Source: Echinostoma caproni
Taxonomy: Eukaryota; Platyhelminthes; Trematoda; Plagiorchiida; Echinostomatidae
Assembly (NCBI GenBank): GCA_900618425.1
Contig: UZAN01043628.1
Span: forward strand, 1 to 16,182
Length of the DNA stretch: 16,182 bases
Direction: 5' to 3'
Positions 7,871 to 16,182 of the stretch are shown one piece after another. Made by a program: the position numbers and the translations under genes. Below the pieces are notes generated by a model. That model ran no database searches and was not told the origin of the DNA. It saw only the letters and a program-made list of their open reading frames with translations. Each line of letters starts with the position of its first letter. Position 1 is the first letter of the stretch.

Positions 7871-10800
7871 GCAATTGCAATGAATATGTTATCTGACCTG
7901 TCATGTACCTCAAATCTGTTTCGAACTCACACATGCAGCGCCACACTGCGTCGTTCTGATTTCTACTTTCGTAGATTCACTCACCATGCATAGCTTATAC
8001 ATTTTCTCATCAAGACCTGGTTTTCGTTTCCTACCAACTGGCAACCGCTCTTCTTGTCCTTCTGGCACGAATAATAAATCATTGCTCTTCATCCGGATCA
8101 AATTCATTTAAACGCCCAGGAAACACTACGGGAATTTCGTTTTCTGTTTCAAAATTGAAGCCGGAATTTAGATATTTCCGGGTTCGGAAACCACGTATTT
8201 CCTATGAACGTTCTCATTGTTTTATGAGATCGGGTTCAAGAGCACGATATACTTACTATACGTGGTTTCCGTTTCTCAGTACTTCCTTAAAAGTTCACTT
8301 ACTTGGCACAGTTTTGTTTCGTTCTATCTGACAAAAGAATCTCGCAATAGCCGTATACGAGTACTGAACAGCTGTTTAATCCTTGTGTCGGAAATGGCAA
8401 CCGGCGACTATTATGCTATTCCTGGCGTGGATAAAATCGCGAAATTTCGCACTGACAGACAAAATCATCACCGTTTAGCTCAAGCCACAAGACATCACGT
8501 ACAGCAGTAAAGACACGAACCCGGCTGCAACGAGTTGGGTTCACAGGAGAGATCGGGAAAACGCGACAAGGTAGTTGTTTAACAGCGAACCTGTTCGGAT
8601 TGCGTTATATGATACCAAGAAAGAACAGACAGGGAAAATAACAAAGAAGAAACTGTTGAACAAAATGGTAAGATATTGGGGGCAGACTTATAAAAAGGAG
8701 AAAAGAATATTTTCATAGGAATTAGGAAAAAAGCTTGTTCATAGTTCCAAAAATGTGGATGTTGAAAACTGGATGTCGTACATAGTTCCCGATGTTAATA
8801 AACACTTTCAATAATTGAGGAGAAATAGACGTAAACTTTATGATCGCTACATGTGTTGACGAGTTCCGGTAAAAAAGATATGAGAATGCACACTGGAACA
8901 CGCTGGACTGCAACAGTTTGAATGTCGTAGGCCAGGATCCAAAGGGCAGTAATGTTTTTCTGCACTTAGTGGGAGCCTCAAGCAAGGTACACTCCAACTG
9001 AACCGAAAAGAATGTGACATTGTGATCAGAATTATCGGTTACCAGATGAATAACCCTAACGAACGATGGGGACAACGTCAATTCCCAATAGATTTCTCTT
9101 TTGAGGATATTCGAATTGACCATAAATACCACTAGCTAATCCACTGTACGCTAGTTGCAGCATTCTCCTTACTCTCTGCCCATAACTAAGATGATTGCAG
9201 TCAGAATTCGACGGAATTGTTCTTCACGACACTTATTGCGCTTGCCTTGTTTATGTTACCGTCAATACCTTGGCCTCCAAATGTGGGCTCTAAAAGTGCA
9301 TAGCCACCCAGTTGTGTACTCAGGATTTTAAATAACCAACTTTGGCAACCGAAAATAGCACCCCTCGTTGACAGCATATCAGCAACACTGTAGCAGTATC
9401 TGTTACCANCTCATAACCACAGAAATCATGCGGTCAGCGTGCATTATATGGAGGTAATTCGCATCACGACATTTGATGTATTCCAAAAAAGCATAATTAT
9501 GTGTGCGATTCGTGACGAAACGCGTTTCAACGGTGTGCTTTTTAAGCGGTGCACACTAGTGTTTTTCTTTCCAACAGAACGGCATGTGATGATAACAAGG
9601 GAGCACATCAAAGTCAACTCGGTTCCCATCCAAAAAGATCAGATGATAAACGGCAATCAGAGGGGAGGTCGCTTATCATTTTGGTGCATATCATTCATCG
9701 TTACATGGTTTGAATTAAAGACGATCGCTGTTGCATCATGATCACATAGCCTCCTATTGAATATGGATGCACTGTGAAGTCAAATCGAGGTTATGGTGAA
9801 CTTTGTCCACCCAGTCCGTTGACAAAATTAGAAGTAACTGACAGATGTGGTTCATGCAACTGACGGGAAGGACGAGAGTAATAGGATAGGAAGTGGAAAT
9901 AGGAATTTCCTCTTATTCGGGTAAAATAATACTAACCTTAAAGAGGAGACAGTTACACAGGAATTACCAGATACACAGTGTTGTCCGATGCAACATTCCT
10001 TCGGTTACACTTACTGTCGTCGATATGAAATTGGTTCATCTGCCGCCCTCATCGAGCTTCCGTTTGACTTTATTCTGTGGTTCCATCTTAGTTATGGTAG
10101 TCCATACAACCTATCCAATGGAAGTTTTATCCTTGAGCTATTTAAACCGAGCATTTCGGCATCATGCTTGTCTGCATAAACAATCTCTCTTGGTCGGTAC
10201 CAGGCTTTCTTTGTTCCGTAGTCGGATCGAAGTTCATTGATGTCGTCCTTCCTTCACGACAATACATCGCATGATGGGCTATTGAGCAGATTAAAATGAA
10301 CAGTTCTTCAAGATTTGGACAGGATGCATTATTTTGTTTTGCTGCGACAAACCAAATCAGCCAAGTGGGGGGCCTTAGCTCGTGCCTTGAATGAACCAAT
10401 ATCACATACCATAGAAATAATGACCATTTTCACCTGACTCGCGCCACATCACAGGGAGAAACGTCTGCGGATGTACTGCTGCCAAGACTGCTTGCTAATG
10501 ACACTTCCCCCTTCAAATTCAACTGTTCTGTTACAAGAGTATCATTTTGGATTGTGGATATTTACATGCCCATATGTGAAGCCGTTCTGTATTGCCGCGT
10601 CATGAATGACGAATTTCAGGAAATTTTAACTGTATAGAAATTGGTCTAAGATAGTCAAATAGAAATTCACTCTATTGGTACTTCAATAAACATTGACTCA
10701 AGTAGAATTTATGGTAGCGCCCTATTCTGACAAATGTTATGTAAGGGTTTCAATATAAGGTGATAACGCCAGCAGGCTGACTGCATCCACATTCATTCTA

Positions 10801-13617
10801 ACAGTGAAGTAAGACAGCAAATGCTGGTCACTATACAGTGATGTTTGACGTGGCGGTATATGGTCGTTAGCTTCGGAGACAGGAAAAATTTATGAATAAT
10901 TTTCGCCTGTTTTTCGCATGGACTCCCGAATACTACCAGTAGGAAAACTTCACCACCAAATAACTATTTTCAAAATACAAACTCTGATGAGGTCAGCGAG
11001 CTTAAAGACCAAATTAAGCTGCCCTATCTGGGGAAAGGCCAAAAGAACAACGAACAAAACGAATATTCATATGTTCGGAACAACACCAACCTGCTGTTTT
11101 ACCAAGCTTTTGTTTAATCGCAAACCTACGACTTGTGCGCATCTTTGTTTCCAAATGGGAACAATTTTCGGAAGGTTTTGCAATTTTCACCTCGTTCACA
11201 TTTTTCACGTTTGTTGAGTCAAGTCAAGAAAGCATTATAACGAAAAGGTGAATTTTCAGTAATTTACGAATTTGCTTAATGAATATATAAAAAATGGCGA
11301 AAGAGAAAGGATAACAGAAAATAAATTAAATAATGTAGATTAATTTCAAAAGAAATGTAGTAAAAGGAAATTATCCTGAGGCACTTTAAAGTCTCCAAAC
11401 TGAAAAAGAAAAGTTTTGAGGTACACACCAGGGCAATTTCGAGGGTTCACGAGAGCGCTTAACTGCAAATAGAAGGCCAGTTTACCGGCCAATCAATTCA
11501 CCAATTCAGTGATGCGTCGGTCCAACTGAATTGCCCTAAATTGAGTTTTATGACTTTCATCATAGAGATACAAAATACAGAAACAAAAATAGCAACACGT
11601 AAAGGTGGGTCGAAAATTTAAAGTTTACCATTGATTAGAAAGTTGATCGAAATTTACATTATGGTTCTAATCGGGCAGACCAAATAAGATCCCAAATAAC
11701 TTTAACCATGGAGATAAGTGTGCTTACAACCTTAGAGTGAAAAGTTTGAAAATGCTATCCGCGACACCGACAACCACACTGCAGTTCTTGACTCCAGGTC
11801 TGGCGCTTCTGATTGGCGTTGAAGTAGCTCAGTTGAGCGGAATTTGTGAAAATGAATGACACTATAGCTCATAAACTGAAGCTGAATGAAAGAAACGATA
11901 CGGCAAACAGTGTTTCATTTTAGGGCTGAAGCTAGTTTGAGAACAGATTAACTACCACATAGGTGCGCACGTAATTACTTGATCAAAGGTATCCTGGTTC
12001 GATTGAAGGAGTTTCGAAGTAACGCAGTGTAAAAGTAACTTCTCGAGCTTACCCGTATGAGCAGAGGTATGTAAACCAATTGACACTTACCATAAAATCT
12101 GTTGTATACATACAAATGCACGTGATTTTTGTAAGACTCTAGTAACATGCACTGCTTTCTAACAACAGGTTTTTCCGAGCAATAGGAAAACTTCGGGAAT
12201 GCCAGATTTAATTAAGCAGCTTTTCTTCCGAAGGTGAATCTCCTTGTCAAACATCAAGCCCGGAATAACGAAGGGAGAGGACAAAATTTGTGAAAAGCTA
12301 TTAATTGTGAATTGCGTTGCAGGGCGTAGTTCTTATATTCTCTTTATCGAATCAAACGTGTTATGTTTTACTACTCCTGTGTTATTTGTTTATTTTGTTG
12401 TTGTTTAAAATACGACGGAAATTCACACGGTGGCACTAGCACGCGAGTGTACTTGAGACAACGATGGCACGTCTTCTGTGTTCAAACGTTATACCTGTTT
12501 GATCAATATAAGTATGATTCATTAAAACCAAACGCAACTATTATTGATTGATGCTTAAACAAATGGTGATTATATTCATTTGAAACTATTGACTTACTAC
12601 GATAAAAATCCTTTCCAATAAAAAGCGATGTAAATAGAAAATGGAACGCCGTTCAAAATTATTGCATTAACCAACGATCGATTTACCAGTAACCGCGAAA
12701 TCGTATGATGAAGGGCAAGTCAGGCCTATGTTGATCATAAGTAAATTTTATAAATAAAAAACTTGCAGGAAAATGCCACTCACGAGCTGGAGTAGTTCGT
12801 GTTGTTTCCGGAATTGGCGCGGTGAACAGCTTGCAATGAGGCAAGCAAATGGCACAAGCATTCCGACAGAATTCAACAGGTTTCCGACTAAGTGATTATT
12901 GTTGAATAGAAGCGTTTACAAAGTTAGTCGTTTTCTTCCTATGTCTCAAACCCGAAAAAAAGATAAAGAATATCGAATTAGTATGGGTTCGAAGCCTCGA
13001 AATAAGTTTTCTTATAGATCAGTGTGCAAAGCAGAACATTCACAATCTCACCGCGAATGTACGTCAGATCTTATTAAAGACAACGAACATCGCATGCGCT
13101 CTTTAGAGCCTTTTGACAAAGTTAAAACTAACTGAAAATATCGTGCAGGACCCTAATGCAAAATATCACGAACAATAAAACTCCACCATGGCTAATCCCT
13201 TAAAATGGCAAATTAAAAAATAGTGAGTATTCAGTTATGGTTGTCTTGCTAATGCGTACTTCATTCACTTACATACTTCAACGCAAGGTTTCAAGTCAGG
13301 AAATTGTGTAGTTCATACGTTTATCTATTACTCGAGGCAATGAGTGATCTTATGTCCGTGAAGAGGAGAGGAGCATTAAAATCACGGTTCGACTCTGATG
13401 TCACTTCAAACCGTTCTTGTATCACACAGGCAAGTACCATCTTCTCTGCTATTCAGGGATGTATGACACCGATGAGTTTACCTAATTACCCTTGCTATAA
13501 CTGCTTAGGGATATCACCAAAAAAACGAATGGAATTGATGGTTTAGTTTGATTTTAACATCTCCAGCATTGTTGTTCATTTGGGACGTTTGCTCATGGTG
13601 CATTAAATTCTGTCCTG
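7871..13617. other. Long unassigned intergenic or intronic stretch
   Basis: No recognisable protein domain, RNA gene or mobile-element signature was found on either strand. Open frames are short and scattered. The longest, 8722-9132 on the minus strand, begins with GTG and has no known motif. A minus-strand frame at about 10250-10118 reads WYRPREIVYADKHDAEMLGL and looks protein-like but is unplaced. The region could equally be intronic or intergenic, because no convincing splice-bounded exon was seen. One N is at 9409. Confidence 0.45.
8185..8271. repeat. 14-bp inverted repeat with 59-base loop
   Basis: CGGAAACCACGTAT (8185-8198) is the exact reverse complement of ATACGTGGTTTCCG (8258-8271). 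It could fold as a hairpin or be the remnant of a small inverted-repeat element. Outside the 14 bases the pairing stops. No gene adjoins it. Confidence 0.6.

Positions 13618-13681
<64 letters not shown>
13618..13681. repeat. (CAA)n microsatellite, about 21 units
   Basis: This is an uninterrupted ACAACAACA array of about 64 bases, with no reading frame running through it into flanking coding sequence. The number of units may be affected by assembly of short reads. Confidence 0.95.
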
Positions 13682-14629
13682 GGTAAAAACTCTCGAGGGA
13701 AATTATGATTAATCAAAGGCTTGAATAAAAAGACAAAAACAACGCTTTCCTACCATAGTCATATTCATTATCCAGGGTATGTTTTGTGCATATCTGTCGA
13801 GTTCAGTAGCACAGTGTCCGAACTATGTCAACCTTGCATCTAATCGGCGGCACTGTTCAAACCAAGATCACTTTTGGTGCACATATCTTCCGATTGACCC
13901 ACCTGTTCCACGTGAGCCGACAAACGATCGCTGGTTGTAATTGTACCAGCAACATGTATGCTTTCGTAGTTGGCGTAAAACAAAACCATAGATGTGACTT
14001 TGTTGTCATAATTTCGTCCAACATCTTACCATCACTTGGTTAAGATGTTTCTGTTACACTCCGACGACAATGTTTTGAGTATTTACAGAATGTCTTTTTT
14101 GTTTTCAAATGTCATGTGCATTTATCATCGCTCTTTTAGCCATGGCCAACCCCAAAATAAACCGTTGTTCACGTTTGAGTTGGCGGCTAATGACACACGG
14201 TTCACTCTCATTCTCGTCAGCCCACGTGTGATCGCTTTGGTATCCAAAAATAATGGATCCATCAAACTTTGCGTGGGCGCCGAACAATTAAAATGGTAGG
14301 ACAATGAAATCAGCGGTGTGTGTGTGTGTGTGGAGAAAAGAAGAGACATTCATCAGGATAAATCTTCGGCTACGATTAGCTTAACTCGGTAGACGCGTGG
14401 CCTTTTTCACAAAATCCACCAAACGGAAAGTGCGGTGCTATTACCAGTGTATGTGGTCCGAATTCTGCACAATTTCCGTGTGCAATCCATCTTGCTGAGG
14501 TCAAGATAAAAATATACAAATTGTCCAGCTTGAGCAGCAACAGGCAAAAGGCTTAGTTATCTATAGACTGCATTATCTTGCCTGTATTTTCCAAACTTCC
14601 GCAATATGAATTCAGCTGAAGTTTAGACA
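13682..14629. other. Unassigned intergenic sequence
   Basis: It holds a (GT)n run at 14316-14332 and several short overlapping open frames on both strands (13825-14349) with no recognisable domain. Nothing else was seen. Confidence 0.45.
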
Positions 14630-14639
14630 TGATCACACG
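14630..14639. repeat. Target-site duplication, left copy
   Basis: TGATCACACG stands immediately before the left terminal inverted repeat and is repeated exactly at 15563-15572. Merlin elements usually duplicate 8-9 bp, so one of the ten bases may be a chance match. Confidence 0.85.
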
Positions 14640-14660
14640 GATCTTTTCCAGATAAGCCCC
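14640..14660. repeat. Left terminal inverted repeat of the Merlin element
   Basis: These 21 bases start GATCTTTTCCAG and end AAGCCCC. They match the reverse complement of 15542-15562 at every base. No clear extension of the match further inward was seen. Confidence 0.93.
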
Positions 14661-14731
14661 CGCCACTAATGCAAAAAGTGCATGCGCGACAAGTTAGGCC
14701 TCTCCACTTTTGCACCCAACCTTGACCTTAA

Positions 14732-15469
14732 ATGAACTTTCCGACGCTTTCAACTCTCGTTCATGACAAGGAGACGGCGGTACGTCTTCTGCAAAGCCAC
14801 GGAGTGATCCATCAGCAACGTTTATGCAACAATAGCCACCAAATGACACTTTCAACTGTTTCTGACAGGTGGAGGTGTAATGCCCGACAGTGTCGGCAAG
14901 AAATCGGTCTTCGAAAGGGAATTTGGTTGGAGCGGTCTAGGATGGAGTGTAGGACAGTAATTCTATTCATTTATTGCTGGTCCAAAAATTTGGTAAAAAT
15001 CAAATTCTGCTCAGAGGAATTATCTATTAACCACACGACCGCTGTTGACTGCAAGAACTTTCTTCGCGAAGTTTGCTCCTGGAGGCTTTTGCAGACTCCA
15101 ACAGTTATCGGCGAACCAGGTCTACACGTCGAGATCGATAAAACGCTAATATCTCGCCGTAAAAACCACTTAGGGCGAGTCCTTCCCCAGTAGTGGGTTT
15201 TGGGAATTGAAACGATGATTGACATGAATTATACTCATGAAACGGTTAATTATGCCGAAAACTTTGTGGATCCAATGACCTGGATCTCACACACTAACCA
15301 TCGAATCTCTTTTTGGAACGTCTACAAGATGCAGAATAAACGCCAGTGCGGCACACACCGATCTTTAGTGGACAGCTACTTGTGCGAGTTCGTTTGGAGG
15401 CAAGGGTACCGAAAAACAGCCCTTTTCATGCAAATTATTAATGACATGTCCCAATTTCACCTTATTTAA
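14732..15469 (+). pseudogene. Merlin (IS1016/ISXO2-like) transposase, one stop and an internal deletion
   Basis: The frame starts with MNFPTLSTL, a typical Merlin N-terminus. A zinc-ribbon-like segment follows (Cys32, His36, Cys49, Cys54 around DRWRCNARQC), then LRKGIWLERSR, ILFIYCWSK, TTAVDCKNFLREVC, GGP-like GEPGLHVEID (Asp136, the first catalytic residue) and RRKNHLGRVLPQ. A TAG at 15191-15193 stops it. The same frame continues to 15469 with WVLGIE, then NYTHETVNYAENFVDP, a KRQCGTHRSLVDSYLCEF block and the C-terminus. Between WVLGIE and NYTH, roughly 40-50 residues usual for the family, including the second catalytic Asp, are missing. Where the family has the catalytic Glu (TxTxES), TNHRISFW is found. 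The enzyme is therefore dead by three independent changes. Family size and the missing part are judged from memory of related proteins. Confidence 0.88.
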
Positions 15470-15492
15470 TAAAAAATAAAAATAAAAATTTC
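15469..15492 (+). terminator. A-rich polyadenylation-like signals after the transposase
   Basis: Three overlapping AATAAA-like hexamers (TAATAAAAAATAAAAATAAA) begin at the stop codon. They could serve as the poly(A) signal of the transposase, but they are also simply A-rich. Confidence 0.4.
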
Positions 15493-15541
15493 GTATCCTC
15501 TTTTTCTAATCTTTTTTGGGTTGCGGGGTTAACCTTTTGGA

Positions 15542-15562
15542 GGGGCTTATCTGGAAAAGATC
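15542..15562. repeat. Right terminal inverted repeat of the Merlin element
   Basis: These 21 bases start GGGGCTTATC and end AAAAGATC. They are the exact inverse of 14640-14660. Confidence 0.93.
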
Positions 15563-15572
15563 TGATCACACG
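15563..15572. repeat. Target-site duplication, right copy
   Basis: TGATCACACG directly follows the right terminal inverted repeat and is identical to 14630-14639. The perfect match suggests an insertion young enough not to have lost its duplication. Confidence 0.85.
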
Positions 15573-16182
15573 ACGGTACTGGATTTTGTGCCTTTCAGTT
15601 AAACACTCAAATTTGACGGGGTTTCCAATGCCATGCATATTCTTGGTTGACCGTTCAAGATCATCTCCAGCCTTTCATGAGTAGAAGTTGATGGTCAGTT
15701 TGATGTGAATCGCAATTGTATCGTGATTTTGAAACCAGACGTCGCAGACCGGATGCAGATATAGGTTTTCTACTTCTGACTTGGCCACACCTCGTCAAGG
15801 TGGAGCATTGGGTGTTAGTTCCGAAACTTTGGTGACTGGGTACCATAGGATACGATCCAACCAGTGTAGGCGATGACACCGATGCTGTTCCGGGACTGAA
15901 TACTGCATTATTATGACCTTACTCGCGTTAAGAACACAATTTCAGGCGAACAGTTGTTTTCAATAACTCATAATCATGCCGTTACAGTTCATATGAGGGG
16001 AAAAACCTAGGGGTTGTGAAGACTCGTTCACTGCATGTATGCGTGTCAGTGTTTGTGTTTGTGTGTGTGTGTTGCACATCGCATTCTCAGATCTGCGCTT
16101 CCGGGGTTTTCAGTTATTCAAATAGTTGTTTGGCAGATTTGAAGTTTCTATGTCGATTGTGAAAAGTTCAGTAGCCTCGGTG
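15573..16182. other. Unassigned flank with a GT-rich microsatellite
   Basis: It holds a GT-rich run at 16041-16073 and a minus-strand open frame (15661-15879, 72 codons, with a LTRCGQVRSRKP stretch) that I cannot place in a family. Nothing else was seen. Confidence 0.4.

Larger units (their letters stand above)
14640..15562 (+). mobile_element. Merlin-family DNA transposon, non-autonomous
   Basis: This 923-bp element is bounded by perfect 21-bp terminal inverted repeats (14640-14660 and 15542-15562, starting GATCTTTTCC from each end) and flanked by the 10-bp direct repeat TGATCACACG. It contains a single transposase reading frame on the plus strand. Merlin elements belong to the IS1016/ISXO2-like DDE superfamily and move by cut and paste. 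The intact ends mean the copy could still be mobilised by an active transposase elsewhere in the genome, although its own gene is dead. Confidence 0.9.

Noticed and set aside
8722..9132. 136-codon minus-strand open frame
   Set aside because: It begins with GTG, has no recognisable domain and no splice or transcript signals. In a 16-kb eukaryotic window one such frame can arise by chance.
12980..13000. GGTTCGAAGCC resembling a tRNA/SINE B box
   Set aside because: It differs from the consensus and has no A box at the right distance and no cloverleaf around it.
14036..14349. Overlapping open frames on both strands
   Set aside because: None shows a domain, and the frames overlap on opposite strands. 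The GT run encodes the low-complexity part of one of them.
14971..15225. 84-codon minus-strand frame inside the Merlin element
   Set aside because: It is antisense to the recognised transposase frame, so it is a shadow.
15661..15879. 72-codon minus-strand frame with a faintly familiar Cys/Arg-rich sequence
   Set aside because: I could not tie it to any named family from the sequence alone.
1..16182. CRISPR array, prokaryotic operons or phage genes
   Set aside because: No spaced direct repeats, ribosome binding sites or compact gene order. All recognisable content is eukaryotic mobile elements.

Overview
The window is metazoan draft-genome DNA. It has isolated N bases at 4057, 4914 and 9409, AT-rich intergenic sequence, microsatellites, and no bacterial gene packing, operons or ribosome binding sites. 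The recognisable content is transposable elements in decay: Penelope-like elements (PLE), CR1/jockey-type LINEs and a Merlin DNA transposon. As I recall them from these families, their protein signatures fit flatworm (trematode) genomes best. That host assignment is inference. I found no supportable host protein gene, tRNA, rRNA or CRISPR array.

Layout. Positions 60-1762 hold three pieces of Penelope-like elements. On the minus strand, a GIY-YIG endonuclease end with its 3' tail (1350 down to 871) runs directly into the N-terminal part of a second PLE reading frame (about 851 down to 60), like a head-to-tail junction. On the plus strand, a short reverse transcriptase block (1351-1462) is fused to a second copy of the same endonuclease tail (1465-1762). 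The two tails form a 298-bp inverted repeat with 4 mismatches by my count, separated by 296 bp. Positions 2300-2669 hold the eroded C-terminal end of a LINE reverse transcriptase. Positions 4380-6070 (minus) hold a 5'-truncated LINE whose reverse transcriptase frame is still readable, with motif A (FLDYSSAFN), the YADD box and a short AATAC-type 3' tail.

Positions 6817-7544 may be a long terminal repeat (TGTTA...TAACA ends, TATATAAG box), followed by an LTR-retroelement-like leader. This call is tentative. From about 7870 to 13617 I see only short unassigned open frames and one 14-bp inverted repeat. A (CAA)n array lies at 13618-13681.

Positions 14630-15572 hold the best-defined element. It is a 923-bp Merlin-family (IS1016/ISXO2-like DDE) transposon with perfect 21-bp terminal inverted repeats, a 10-bp flanking direct repeat, and a transposase pseudogene that has one stop codon, an internal deletion and a lost catalytic Glu. 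The genes do not cooperate in a pathway. The window records successive insertions and rearrangements of four mobile-element classes, and none of the copies looks capable of moving itself.
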